Assembly: GCF_030730865.1 (NCBI RefSeq)
Contig: NZ_JAVALZ010000006.1
Span: 1 to 64,000, forward strand
Reading direction: 5' to 3'
DNA: 64,000 nt
Origin: Uliginosibacterium sp. 31-16
GTDB taxonomy: Bacteria; Pseudomonadota; Gammaproteobacteria; Burkholderiales; Rhodocyclaceae
How positions within the stretch are numbered: position 1 is the stretch's first letter; each line of letters opens with the position of its first letter. Below the pieces are notes generated by a model that was not told the origin of the DNA, did no database searches, and saw only the letters and a program-made list of their open reading frames with translations. This document shows, piece after piece, positions 52,522 to 60,792 of the stretch. The translations under genes and the position numbers were made by a program.

Positions 52522-52583
52522 GTTCAACTCTCCTGTGCGCTCTTATCCTGAACAGAATGCAGCCTACTCCTCGGGAGACAAGA

Positions 52584-52934
52584 ATGAATCCGGACTTTCA
52601 CGCAACTGCCCTCATGATCAACAGCGACGGCATGGGCCACGGCGACGAGACCCTGCGCCAGCGCCTGCTCGTCAATTACCTGAGGACTCTGGTCGAGCTG
52701 GAAACGCCTCCGCAAGCCATCCTGCTCTACGCGGCAGGCGTCAAGATGGTCATCAACACATCGCCATGCCGGGCCGAGATCACCCGTCTGCGCGAAGCCG
52801 GCACCCGGGTCATCGCCTGCCGTACCTGTCTGGATCATTACGGCCTGATGGAGCACGTGCCGGAAGCCGAGATCGGCAACATGCTGATGATCGTCGAAGC
52901 GCAAGGCGCCGCGGCGAAAGTGATCACCCTGTAG
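52584..52934 (+). CDS. YedF/DsrE-like protein without a TusA domain
   Basis: A 116-residue single-domain protein from ATG 52584 (GGGAGA upstream). It has MINSDGMGHGDETL at the start and IACRTCLDHYGLMEHV near 85, a pattern seen in the C-terminal domain of YedF selenium-metabolism proteins. In YedF proper a TusA-like sulphur carrier domain precedes this; it is absent here. The conserved Cys pair in CRTC and the earlier Cys of SPCR could carry sulphur or selenium. Its exact role is unknown. Confidence 0.65.
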   Translation: MNPDFHATALMINSDGMGHGDETLRQRLLVNYLRTLVELETPPQAILLYAAGVKMVINTSPCRAEITRLREAGTRVIACRTCLDHYGLMEHVPEAEIGNMLMIVEAQGAAAKVITL

Positions 52935-52958
52935 CCCCGCACACGGCGGCCTTCTGCA

Positions 52959-53010
52959 GCATGCCTGCCGGAAGAAGCCCGCCCTGTGCGGCTCTGCAGG
53001 CAGAGCATGC
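52959..53010. repeat. Dispersed intergenic inverted repeat, copy 9
   Basis: A clear hairpin with GCATGCCTGCCGGAAGAAGC on the left (52959 on) and GCGGCTCTGCAGGCAGAGC on the right (52988 on), separated by a few bases. It is 25 bp after the YedF-like stop. Confidence 0.8.
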
Positions 53011-53115
53011 GAAGCGTGCAAACATGGGTACCCGCGACCTCCGGTCTGGTTCATAATTGTTGCCTGCCCTACCTCCCGTAAGGCGCCCTGAATCACTCAG
53101 ACCCGGAGAACCATC

Positions 53116-54234
53116 TTGAACCTGCACCGCATTGCACTGGGCGTCGCCCTGCTGAGCCTGGCTGGTACCGCCAGCGCTGACCTCACCGTTAAACTCGGCG
53201 CCGCCGGTCCGCTCACCGGCCCGATCGCCCACATCGGCAAGGATGGCGAAAACGGCATCCGTCTGGCCATCGAGGATGCCAACGCCAAGGGCATCACCAT
53301 CGGCGGCCAGAAGGTCAAGTTCGAGCTGGTCAGCGAGGACGACCAGGCAGATCCCCGCACCGCCACCACCGTGGCCCAGCGTCTCGCCGACGCGGGTGTG
53401 AAGGGCGTGATCGGTCACGTCACCTCCGGCGCCTCGATCCCGGCTTCGCGCGTGTATGAACAGGCCGGCATTCCGGTCATCACCCCATCCTCGACCAGCC
53501 CGACGCTGACCCAGCAAGGCTTCAAGGTGACCTTCCGCGTCATCGCCAACGACCTGCAGCAGGCTGAAGCCATGGCCAGCTACGCCGTCAAAAAGCTCGG
53601 CCTGAAGAAGATCGCCATCGTTGATGACCGCACCGCGTATGGCCAAGGTCTGGCTGACGCACTCGCCAACGCCATGAAGAAGCTCGGCGCCCAGGTGGTG
53701 GCACGTGAATTCACCAATGACAAGGCCACCGATTTCATGTCGATCCTGACCAAGCTCAAAGGCCAGAATCCGGATGCCATCTTCTACGGCGGCATGGATG
53801 CCCAAGGCAGCCCGCTGCTGCGTCAGATCCGCCAGCTCGGCATGAAGGCGACCTTCCTCTCCGGCGACGGCCTGTGCACCGCCGAGATGCTCAAGCTCTC
53901 GGCCAAGGAACTGGACAACCGCGTGTTCTGCACCCAGGCCGGCATCCCGATGGAAAAGATGCCCGGCGGCGCGAAGTTCCGCGAGCGCTTCAAGCAGCGT
54001 TACAACGGTGACGTGCAGCTCTACGCCCCGTACAACTACGACGCTGCCACCGCGCTGATCGAAGCCATGAAGGCAGCCAACTCGGCCGAACCGGCCAAGT
54101 ACCTGCCAGCCCTGAAAGCGCTGAACATCAAGGGCATTACCGGCAACATCGCCTTCGATGCCAAGGGCGACATCAAGGAAGGTGGCGTGACCTTCTATTC
54201 GTACAAAGATGGCAAGTGGGCCGCTGCTGAATAA
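53116..54234 (+). CDS. Branched-chain amino acid ABC transporter substrate-binding protein (LivJ-like)
   Basis: Periplasmic binding protein of 372 residues starting at TTG 53116, with GGAGA 7 bp upstream. The signal peptide is cleaved after TASA (about residue 21). The mature chain has KLGAAGPLTGPIAHIGKDGENGIRLAIEDAN and GVIGHVTSGASIPASRVYEQAGIPVITPSSTSP, the Leu/Ile/Val-binding family hallmarks. No LivHMGF permease genes are adjacent, so the partner is encoded elsewhere or this is an orphan. It is monocistronic, with a terminator right after. Confidence 0.9.
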   Translation: MNLHRIALGVALLSLAGTASADLTVKLGAAGPLTGPIAHIGKDGENGIRLAIEDANAKGITIGGQKVKFELVSEDDQADPRTATTVAQRLADAGVKGVIGHVTSGASIPASRVYEQAGIPVITPSSTSPTLTQQGFKVTFRVIANDLQQAEAMASYAVKKLGLKKIAIVDDRTAYGQGLADALANAMKKLGAQVVAREFTNDKATDFMSILTKLKGQNPDAIFYGGMDAQGSPLLRQIRQLGMKATFLSGDGLCTAEMLKLSAKELDNRVFCTQAGIPMEKMPGGAKFRERFKQRYNGDVQLYAPYNYDAATALIEAMKAANSAEPAKYLPALKALNIKGITGNIAFDAKGDIKEGGVTFYSYKDGKWAAAE

Positions 54235-54259
54235 GCAAACCCCGCCAGGCAAACATGAC

Positions 54260-54286
54260 AAGGCCCCGCAAGGGGCCTTTTCTTTG
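54260..54286 (+). terminator. Rho-independent terminator of the LivJ-like gene
   Basis: AAGGCCCC-GCAA-GGGGCCTT (54260-54279), an 8-bp perfect stem with a T-rich tail. Confidence 0.92.
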
Positions 54287-54432
54287 GTGCCGCAGAACAG
54301 CCCCTCCACGGATCAGGGTCTTCATCCATTTTCGTCAGACAAATACGTCAGTAGCATGACAATCCCGGCGGAATATCCTCACTTTGCATGACAAAGCCGG
54401 GCGTTCATTCAACCAAATCAGGAGCTGACATC

Positions 54433-54870
54433 GTGTTCAAGAAATTGCTGTGTCTCGTATCTGTCTGTACCTTCGGTTTTCTGGCCCAGACCGCCTTCGC
54501 GGCGGACGAAACGGCTGGCGTCAATGCAGCAGTGGAACAGCTGCGCGTGCTGATGGTGACGCCGGACAAGGCGGCACTCGAAGCCATCGTTGCTGACGGT
54601 CTGAGCTATGGCCACTCTGGCGGCAAGATCGACACCAAGGCCAGTTTCATCGACGATCTGCTGACAGGCGCCTCCGATTTCGTGAGCATCGAACTCTCGG
54701 ATCAGACGGTCCGCGTGAGCGGCAATGTCGCCTTTGTCCGTCACACCCTGTTTGGCGCAACAGCCGACAAGGGCAAGATGCCGGGCACCGTCAAGCTGCA
54801 CATCCTGAGCGTGTGGGAGAAACAGGGTGGCAAGTGGAAGCTGGCCGCCCGTCAGGCGGTCCGGATCTGA
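54433..54870 (+). CDS. Exported NTF2/SnoaL-like protein (DUF4440 type)
   Basis: From GTG 54433, with AGGAG at 54420-54424 as a good ribosome binding site, the product has 145 residues. The signal peptide FKKLLCLVSVCTFGFLAQTAFA is cleaved before ADET. The mature domain has the pattern LEAIVADGLSYGHSGGKIDTKASFIDDLL...AFVRHTL...WEKQGGKWKLAARQAVRI, typical of DUF4440 cone-fold proteins. A ligand or enzymatic role cannot be assigned. An ATG at 54388 would place 15 residues ahead of the signal peptide and is unlikely. Confidence 0.8.
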   Translation: MFKKLLCLVSVCTFGFLAQTAFAADETAGVNAAVEQLRVLMVTPDKAALEAIVADGLSYGHSGGKIDTKASFIDDLLTGASDFVSIELSDQTVRVSGNVAFVRHTLFGATADKGKMPGTVKLHILSVWEKQGGKWKLAARQAVRI

Positions 54871-54890
54871 GCGTCACCGGCAGCTACGGC

Positions 54891-54915
54891 AAGGCCCCGC
54901 AAGGGGCCTTTTTGT
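54891..54915 (+). terminator. Rho-independent terminator of the NTF2-like gene
   Basis: The same 20-bp AAGGCCCC-GCAA-GGGGCCTT hairpin as at 54260, at 54891-54910, followed by TTTTG. Confidence 0.9.
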
Positions 54916-54917
54916 TG

Positions 54918-55003
54918 CATGCCCGGAGAGGCGCACCGGGCGGGCCTGCCCACGGCTCCGTGCTGCAGAACAAGGCGGGATGCGGCTCTTCAGGCATCAC
55001 GCC
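54918..55003. repeat. Dispersed intergenic inverted repeat, copy 10
   Basis: GCATGCCCGGAGAGGCGC, GTGCTGCAGAACAAGGC and GATGCGGCTCTTCAGGCAT show the family pattern. Lies between two converging genes. Confidence 0.7.
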
Positions 55004-55204
55004 TCAGGCCTTACCACCCCGGATATGCTCAAGCTGGAGGCGCGCCTGATGCAACATGGCATTGAACTCATGCACGCCAGCGTAGGCGTCGCCATGTGTC
55101 TCATTGGCCAGGCGCTCACCCATTTCCTGCAGCACCGCCAGCAGATCACCCAACTCGTCGAGAGTCTCCAGCCGTTCCTCTTCCCTGCTATCGTCGCGCA
55201 TCAT
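55004..55204 (-). CDS. Small acidic hypothetical protein
   Basis: A 66-residue frame from ATG 55204 with AAAGG 4-8 bp upstream. It is rich in Glu, Leu and Asp with heptad-like spacing (EERLETLDELGDLLAVLQEMGERL), suggesting a helical or coiled-coil peptide. No Cys is present, so it is a poor RiPP precursor candidate for the nearby radical SAM enzyme. The opposite strand also has an open frame here; the composition of this one is the more protein-like. No family is recognised. Confidence 0.45.
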   Translation of the reverse strand: MMRDDSREEERLETLDELGDLLAVLQEMGERLANETHGDAYAGVHEFNAMLHQARLQLEHIRGGKA

Positions 55205-55377
55205 CGAACCTTTCTGGTGGAGCAAACCGCGCCCTCCTGATTTCTTTATAGAAGGCACAGCCCTGCCGGAACAGGCTATTCAGACGCCTGCACCGAGCCT
55301 TAGGACTGAGCCACCGCAAAGCACGGAGCGGAAACCTCTCTAAAATCGCGCTCTTCCGATTTTCAGCCCACCGTTCC

Positions 55378-56550
55378 ATGACCAGCGCCCAGCCGATCAC
55401 CCTGCTCCGCCCGACCCGACCAGCCACCGACGGCCAGCCCGCCATCCCCGGCCACCGTGTCGAGCTGCAACTGCTCACCACCCTCAAGTGCAATCTCAAA
55501 TGCACCTACTGCTCGCTCGGCGTGGGCGAAGTGCTTGGCTCGCAGCAACACGTGGATTACTCGCTGGAGCAACTCGCCGCTTTCGTCGACACGCAGCTCA
55601 AGGGCTACGAGACCTACGTCACCTTCTACGGCGGCGAACCGACGCTGAACCGGCCCTACATGGAAGAGGTGATCGCGCGCTTTCCGAACTTCCGTTATCA
55701 ACTGCAGACCAACGGCACGCTGCTCGACGGCCTGCCGGACGCAGTGCTGGCACGCATGTCCAACTTCCTGATTTCGATTGATGGCGGCGAAGGCACCACT
55801 GACGGCTATCGCGGCCGTGGCATCTACCGCCAGGTCATGAAGAACCTCGCGGCGATCCGCCCGAAAACCAGCGGCAGCATCACCGCGCGCATGACCTGGA
55901 GCCACCCGGAGATCAGTTTCGAGGAGATCGACCACCTCACCGAAGTGTTCGATTACCTGTACTTCCAGTTCGTTGCGGATATCGGCGCCTACCCGGCCGA
56001 GGGCATGGCTAAGCGCAAGGAAATCCTCGCCCGCTTGATCGCCAAATTCTTCCGCCATAGCGACCGGCTCTACCCGATCATTCCGATCATGGGCATGGTG
56101 CGCAACAAGGTGATGCCCTCGAAGGCGCAGGAGCTGTACCAGGGCAAGACCCAGTGCCGCGCCTCGACCCACATCCTGAATGTGATGCCGGACGGCCGCA
56201 TCTTCCCCTGCCCCGACCTGCTCTACCTGCCCGAGATGCAGCAAGGCAGCGTGGTCGACAACTGGCTGCGCGCCAGTCCGCTGCAACCGGACCCGGCCAT
56301 GCCCTGCAGCACCTGTGATGCTTACGCTTTCTGCCGCGGCAACTGCATGAAGAATCTGTACCTCGCCTACGTGAAGAAGGACGAGACCTACCGCCGCGAA
56401 GTTGTCGAACCGATCTGCGAACTGGTGAAATTCATGGGCGAAGAGATCGACCGCCACCAACCGCAGGAATGGTTCGCCCGCGCCAGCCTGCCGGTGAGAA
56501 AGCTGATCACCGACTGCGAAGTCTACGAGTACGTCGAAATCATGCCCTGA
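55378..56550 (+). CDS. Radical SAM/SPASM domain enzyme
   Basis: The 390-residue enzyme has the radical SAM cluster motif C38NLKCTYC45 (CX3CX2C), the GGEP-like segment YGGEPTLN near 82, and a SPASM-type C-terminus. The latter holds TQCRASTHILNVMPDGRIFPCPDL and CSTCDAYAFCRGNCMKN, enough Cys for auxiliary clusters. This plan is shared by peptide-modifying maturases and sulfatase-maturing enzymes. No sulfatase is nearby and no Cys-rich precursor peptide was seen within 500 bp. The downstream cupin gene is 189 bp away, with a repeat between. Substrate unknown. Confidence 0.8.
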   Translation: MTSAQPITLLRPTRPATDGQPAIPGHRVELQLLTTLKCNLKCTYCSLGVGEVLGSQQHVDYSLEQLAAFVDTQLKGYETYVTFYGGEPTLNRPYMEEVIARFPNFRYQLQTNGTLLDGLPDAVLARMSNFLISIDGGEGTTDGYRGRGIYRQVMKNLAAIRPKTSGSITARMTWSHPEISFEEIDHLTEVFDYLYFQFVADIGAYPAEGMAKRKEILARLIAKFFRHSDRLYPIIPIMGMVRNKVMPSKAQELYQGKTQCRASTHILNVMPDGRIFPCPDLLYLPEMQQGSVVDNWLRASPLQPDPAMPCSTCDAYAFCRGNCMKNLYLAYVKKDETYRREVVEPICELVKFMGEEIDRHQPQEWFARASLPVRKLITDCEVYEYVEIMP

Positions 56551-56554
56551 CCAG

Positions 56555-56680
56555 GCCTGCCCGAAGAGCCTCTTCCCGCTTGGATCTTCAGACATGACAC
56601 CCGGACAAGCAGACGGGGAGAGAATCTTCAGCATACCTGCCGGAAGATGTCCGTCCGGTGCGGCTAACCAGGCGCACCGG
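56555..56680. repeat. Dispersed intergenic inverted repeat, copy 11 (double unit)
   Basis: CCTGCCCGAAGAGCCTCTTCC, TTGGATCTTCAGACATG, then GGACAAGCAG...AATCTTCAGCATACCTGCCGGAAGATGTCCG and GGTGCGGCTAACCAGGC. Starts five bases after the radical SAM gene stop. Confidence 0.75.
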
Positions 56681-56739
56681 CGCAGAGTGCAGAAAGAAGT
56701 CCGACCTGCAACACGCAAGGCTCGCAACAGGAGGAAACC

Positions 56740-57060
56740 ATGTTTGGTCTAAACAGCAACGAAGGTTACATCCCCGCCCTGCCCGGCATCGAACGCAAGA
56801 CACTGGTGCACGGCGAGAAGACCCTGATGGTCGAATTCCGCCTGCAGAAAGGTTTTCCCCTGCCCCGCCACGCTCACCCGCACGAGCAGACCGGCTACCT
56901 CGTCAGTGGCAGCCTGCGTCTGTCCATCGGCGACGAAGTCCGCGACCTCAAGCCCGGCGACAGCTGGTGCATTGCCGGCGGCATCGAGCACGGCGCCGAA
57001 GTACTCGAAGACAGCGTCGCCATCGAAGTTTTCACCCCGGTACGCACCGACTACCTTTGA
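56740..57060 (+). CDS. Small cupin protein
   Basis: The 106-residue single-domain cupin has PRHAHPHEQTGYLVSGSLRLSIG (motif 1, with metal-binding His, His and Glu) and GDSWCIAGGIEHGAEVLED (motif 2, His). These give the usual 3-His/1-Glu metal site. Its ATG has AACAGGAGGAAACC, a strong ribosome binding site. The reaction is not identifiable; it could be a metal-dependent sensor or isomerase. It follows the radical SAM gene on the same strand. Confidence 0.85.
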   Translation: MFGLNSNEGYIPALPGIERKTLVHGEKTLMVEFRLQKGFPLPRHAHPHEQTGYLVSGSLRLSIGDEVRDLKPGDSWCIAGGIEHGAEVLEDSVAIEVFTPVRTDYL

Positions 57061-57099
57061 GCACGCGTCTGCCCCGGAAATTCGTGCCCCGGAATGCAC

Positions 57100-58269
57100 T
57101 CACGCCCGGACCGTGATCGCCTCGCATTTCAGGTGGTGCATGAATTCTCGCAGGATCAGCAATCTCGCCGCAAAAATCCGGCCTGCCGGCAACCCTTCGG
57201 CAGACGCCGGCCGCCCCTGAGAGACCGCCACCAGACGCGCGAAGGTACGTTCGATGGCCTCCCGGCTCAGCACGACCTCCGCCTGAGCGGGCAACCCGGC
57301 AAGTCGTGCGATTTCATGAATGCCGGCGTCCTGCGCAAACAATCGCGCATTTGCGGGGATGGCCGTACGCCAGTGCTCAAGCGCATCTTCGACGACCATG
57401 ATGGCCTCTTCCAGCTCCACGGGCTGCGGGGATTCATGCCTGAAACAGGTCTGCGCAATGTTCTCCGTTCCGATCTCAAGCGCCAGGGTCTCCGGCGGAT
57501 GCGCACCCTCCCTGACGAGCAGGCCAATCTGCTCGCTCCCGATGCTCAGCTCCACAGAAGCAGCGGCCTCTTCCGTCGGCCTGGCGATCAGCGCATGACT
57601 CCAGCGGAGAAAATCTGCCTGCATTTCAGCGCTCAGCACATGGCCGACCGGGAAACGACGGGTCGCGTAAGCAACGCCCAGCTCACTTAACCATTGCTCC
57701 GCGCGCAGCGCCCAGCTTGCGGGCAGAACGTTGTCCAGCTCCCCGTGGCTGATGAAGGCTTGCATGCCCTTCAGGCGGGCGGGGCTGGCCAGATGCGGAG
57801 CCAGCTCGGGAAGGATGCGGCCGGAGAGGATGCCGAAACCCAGTACGCGTTCGGGCTCGCTCAACGCGACACTGGCGCTCATAATGCCCCCCTGGCTGAA
57901 TCCGGCAATAATCGTTCGGCCCGGGCTCAGCCCATAAGCGGCCTCCAGCTCGGAAATGAAACGCAGCAAGGTTTCGCGTGCCTGGTCGGCTTCGGCAAGA
58001 TCAGGTCTCGGGCCGTCAGCCGTGAAAGTGACCCTGAACCATCCGTATTGAGCGGGCCCCAGCAGCAGCGGGCCACGCGGCAACACGACCAGCACCCGGG
58101 GATCCAGCGCTTCGGCAATCTCGGCAAGATTGGTTTCATTGCCGCCCACGCCGTGCAGCAAGATCACACAGGCTGTCGGGCGGGAGGAAACGGGCTCGCG
58201 CAAACGGAAGGACAGGGAAAAACCGGCATCCTCCCGCAGCGCACTGATCGAGGCTGGCTGTGCTTGCAT
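57100..58269 (-). CDS. Fusion of a carboxylesterase-type alpha/beta hydrolase with an unknown C-terminal domain
   Basis: A 389-residue protein. Residues about 1-222 are a phospholipase/carboxylesterase-like hydrolase with nucleophile Ser in GFSQGG, an Asp after a strand and His in SHGELDN. From about 223 there are some 165 residues, beginning SVELSIGSEQIGLLVREG and ending AITVRA, that I do not recognise; they have no signal peptide or transmembrane helix. Family members usually end near 220. The gene starts two bases after the stop of the F420-reductase-like gene, so they are co-transcribed. Confidence 0.75.
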   Translation of the reverse strand: MQAQPASISALREDAGFSLSFRLREPVSSRPTACVILLHGVGGNETNLAEIAEALDPRVLVVLPRGPLLLGPAQYGWFRVTFTADGPRPDLAEADQARETLLRFISELEAAYGLSPGRTIIAGFSQGGIMSASVALSEPERVLGFGILSGRILPELAPHLASPARLKGMQAFISHGELDNVLPASWALRAEQWLSELGVAYATRRFPVGHVLSAEMQADFLRWSHALIARPTEEAAASVELSIGSEQIGLLVREGAHPPETLALEIGTENIAQTCFRHESPQPVELEEAIMVVEDALEHWRTAIPANARLFAQDAGIHEIARLAGLPAQAEVVLSREAIERTFARLVAVSQGRPASAEGLPAGRIFAARLLILREFMHHLKCEAITVRA

Positions 58270-58271
58270 GA

Positions 58272-58904
58272 TCAGGCCTTGTGCAGCCAGGTCGGGGCAA
58301 TCGCCGTGCCTTGCCCGGCACCATAGCCAAAGAAAATGTTCAGGCCTCCCAGCGGCTCCAGATAGCGCGCATTCTTCAGGCCGCCCGCATCAATCGTGGC
58401 AAAGCCGATGCTCTGCGCCAGCGCCTGCACGCTTTGTTTGGCCGTCGCATCATCACTGGCGACGAACACCGGCACGGTCTGACCCGCGCCAAAATCGGCA
58501 CCCTCTGCCAGCACCTGCGCAAACACCGTATTGAACGCCTTGACGATCGTGGCGCCCGGCACGGCACGAGCGATTTCCTCTGCCGCCGAGTTGCTGTGGC
58601 CAATCGTAAGGCCCATGTAGTCAGGCGTCAGCGGATTGGTGATGTCGACCACAACCTTGCCTTGCAGGCTCCCCAGCGACTCCAGCGCTGCAATGGCTTC
58701 GTTGAAGCCGGTGGCGAGTACGATGATGTCGGCCTGAGCAGCGGCAGTTTCAGGGGAAACTGCGCTGGCTCCCGGATTGGCCGCCGCAAGCGCTTGCGCT
58801 TTGGCGAAGTTGCGGGCCGTCACAAACACTTCATGCCCTGCCCGTGTGAGTTGTTTGACGAAACCCGAACCCATATTGCCTGCGCCGATGATGCTGACTT
58901 TCAT
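58272..58904 (-). CDS. NADP/F420-reductase-like oxidoreductase, paralogue 1
   Basis: A 210-residue Rossmann-fold protein, KVSIIGAGNMGSGFVKQLTRAGHEV, with KVVVDITNPLTPDY and GATIVKAFNTVFAQVL, typical of the NADPH-dependent F420 reductase/YwnB-like group. These proteins in proteobacteria do not use F420 and the real substrate is not known. It is 3' of the LysR gene on the same strand and resembles the 60104-60730 protein, which is on the other side of the regulator. Confidence 0.82.
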   Translation of the reverse strand: MKVSIIGAGNMGSGFVKQLTRAGHEVFVTARNFAKAQALAAANPGASAVSPETAAAQADIIVLATGFNEAIAALESLGSLQGKVVVDITNPLTPDYMGLTIGHSNSAAEEIARAVPGATIVKAFNTVFAQVLAEGADFGAGQTVPVFVASDDATAKQSVQALAQSIGFATIDAGGLKNARYLEPLGGLNIFFGYGAGQGTAIAPTWLHKA

Positions 58905-59090
58905 GATCTGTTCTCCATGCTGTGATGATTGGCGGTTTGTCGCCAGGACCGCAACGCGCGGTGCATGGAAGATACTTTAAACACCTCATTTACTGAGATA
59001 AACAACATTATTGTCCATTGTTTATTGCGAAAAACGGGATTAATGAAATAAGCGATGCGAGAGATTTTCAAGCAGCAGTCTGTCTCATAC
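58905..59090. promoter_or_regulatory. AT-rich upstream region of paralogue 1
   Basis: A 186-bp region, AT-rich against its surroundings. CATTTACTGA at 58987-58996 resembles CATTTATCTGA at 60044-60054 in front of paralogue 2, a possible common LysR site. Confidence 0.35.
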
Positions 59091-60005
59091 TCAGGATGCT
59101 TTCGTACCGGCAGGCTGTGCGTCGCCCCCAAACGCAGCCAGCGCAAAATCGACGAAGCTGCGCAGCTTGGGCGTCATGCGCCGGTCTGGCGCATACACGA
59201 GGTGGAAGGGGCGGGTCGGCACCGGAAAGTCCGGCAGCAATTCGACAAGCAGGCCGGCGGCAAGGTCATCACGCACCAGTTCACAAGGCTGCAACAGGAC
59301 GCCCATGCCGGCGCGCGCGGCCATCAGCAGCGCTTCACCACTATCGACCATCAGCTTGCCAGAGACCGCGACGGTGATCGGCCCCTCCGGCCCCTCGAAA
59401 CTCCAGCGTGTTCTCAACTCGGTGTAGGAAAAGCCGAGGCACTCGTGTTGCTCAAGATCGGCAGGATGGGTGATTGGCGCATGGCTGGCGAGATAGGCGG
59501 GCGCCGCGCACAGGCGCAGCCGATAGGGCGCGAGCCGGCGCGCGATCAGCCCGCTGTCTGAAAGCTCGCCAACCCGGAAGGCCACATCAAAGCCTTCATC
59601 GATCAGGTCAACGAAACGGTTGGCGAGCGACATATCGACCGACACTTCAGGATACGCGGCCAGGTACTCGGGCAAGCGCCTGGACAGGGCATGTATCCCG
59701 AAGGACACCGGCGCATTGATACGCAGCCGTCCGCGTGGCGTGCCACCGCTCATGGCCGCCATGCCTTCAGCCGCGTCCACCTCGGCGAGGATGATCTTCA
59801 CCCGCTCGTAGAAAGCGAAGCCGGCTTCGGTGAGATGCTGACGCCGCGTTGTACGATTGATCAGGCGTACGCCCAGATGCTGCTCCAGAGTCTGCACATG
59901 CTTGCCGACCAGTTGCGAGGACATGCGCAAGACTTCTCCAGCGGCCGAGAAGGAGCCGGACTCCACAGCCTTGGCGAACACGCTCATGCTCAGCAGACGA
60001 TCCAT
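59091..60005 (-). CDS. LysR-type transcriptional regulator
   Basis: A 304-residue LysR protein with an N-terminal winged helix-turn-helix (VFAKAVESGSFSAAGEVLRMSSQLVGKHVQTLEQHLGVRLINRTTRR, about 8-58) and a substrate-binding domain in the remaining part. It is transcribed away from the second F420-reductase-like gene (98 bp divergent region), the classic arrangement for autoregulation. The likely targets are the two reductase-like genes on either side. The inducer is unknown. Confidence 0.9.
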   Translation of the reverse strand: MDRLLSMSVFAKAVESGSFSAAGEVLRMSSQLVGKHVQTLEQHLGVRLINRTTRRQHLTEAGFAFYERVKIILAEVDAAEGMAAMSGGTPRGRLRINAPVSFGIHALSRRLPEYLAAYPEVSVDMSLANRFVDLIDEGFDVAFRVGELSDSGLIARRLAPYRLRLCAAPAYLASHAPITHPADLEQHECLGFSYTELRTRWSFEGPEGPITVAVSGKLMVDSGEALLMAARAGMGVLLQPCELVRDDLAAGLLVELLPDFPVPTRPFHLVYAPDRRMTPKLRSFVDFALAAFGGDAQPAGTKAS

Positions 60006-60103
60006 TACAAACGCTCTGTTTCAAGTAATGACGATTATCGATCATTTATCTGAAGTAGTTTCAAGTTTTAAAGTGAGCGCTCCAACCAACAAGGAGCACG
60101 AAC
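60006..60103. promoter_or_regulatory. Divergent control region of the LysR gene and paralogue 2
   Basis: AT-rich. It holds TTTCAAGT twice, at 60019-60026 and 60059-60066, exactly 40 bp apart, and between them a near-palindrome ATTATCGATCAT at 60034-60045. Spacing of about four helical turns would suit a LysR tetramer. Confidence 0.45.
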
Positions 60104-60730
60104 ATGAAAATCGCCATCATCGGAACGGGCAACATGGGCGCAGGCTTGGCCTCGGCACTGGCTACAGCAGGACACGAAATCAGCGTCGGGGCGCGTGATC
60201 TGACCAAAGCCGCCGCATTGGCAGAGAAGATCGGTCACGGCGCAGTGGGTGGCGGGATTACCGCCGTAGCCCAGCTTGCTGACGTGGTGATTCTGGCGCT
60301 GCCGTTTGGCGCCGCAGCCGAGGCCATCAAGCTGGCCGGAGACCTCGCCGGCAAGCTGCTGATCGATATCTCCAACCCGATCAGCGCGGACTACAAGGAA
60401 CTCACCATCGGTCACACCACTTCGGCCGCCGAAGAAATCCAGAAGCTCGCCCCGCAGGCCCGCGTGGTGAAAGCCTTCAACACGATCTTTGCGCAATTGC
60501 TGGCGCCCGAATCCCGCACCGGCAAAACCCTGCAAGTGTTCGTGGCGGGCGATGACGCTACCGCCAAGGCCACCGTATCCGGGCTGGCGCAGTCCATCGG
60601 CTTCGAGGCCGTGGAAGCCGGCCCGCTTTCCAATAGCCGTTTCATCGAGCCTATCGGCGAGATGAACATTCATTTCGGCTACTTCCTTGGCAAGGGCCCG
60701 AGCGTCGCGCCGGCCTGGGTTCAGATTTAA
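60104..60730 (+). CDS. NADP/F420-reductase-like oxidoreductase, paralogue 2
   Basis: The 208-residue protein starts KIAIIGTGNMGAGLASALATAGHEI, with KLLIDISNPISADYKELTIGH and ARVVKAFNTIFAQLL. It is clearly homologous to the 58272-58904 protein, with the same SAAEEI and FVA.DDATAK segments. An AAGGAG site precedes the ATG. It is the first gene of a plus-strand run with an exported hydrolase and a tautomerase. Confidence 0.85.
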   Translation: MKIAIIGTGNMGAGLASALATAGHEISVGARDLTKAAALAEKIGHGAVGGGITAVAQLADVVILALPFGAAAEAIKLAGDLAGKLLIDISNPISADYKELTIGHTTSAAEEIQKLAPQARVVKAFNTIFAQLLAPESRTGKTLQVFVAGDDATAKATVSGLAQSIGFEAVEAGPLSNSRFIEPIGEMNIHFGYFLGKGPSVAPAWVQI

Positions 60731-60792
60731 ACCGTTTGCCCTCACCAGGCGGCCTGCGTCAGCGGGCCGCTGGATTGCCTTCAAGGATCATC

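Noticed and set aside
52924-54309. 461-codon minus-strand frame opposite the LivJ-like gene
   Set aside because: Antisense shadow of a clear periplasmic binding protein gene; Gly/Val/His-rich translation without motifs.
55025-55240. Plus-strand 71-codon frame opposite the small acidic protein, considered as a precursor peptide
   Set aside because: No binding site and a biased His/Leu/Gln composition; the minus-strand frame is the more protein-like, though it too is only moderately supported.
55363-56727. 454-codon minus-strand frame opposite the radical SAM gene
   Set aside because: The radical SAM and SPASM Cys motifs on the plus strand are decisive; the minus-strand translation has no family features.
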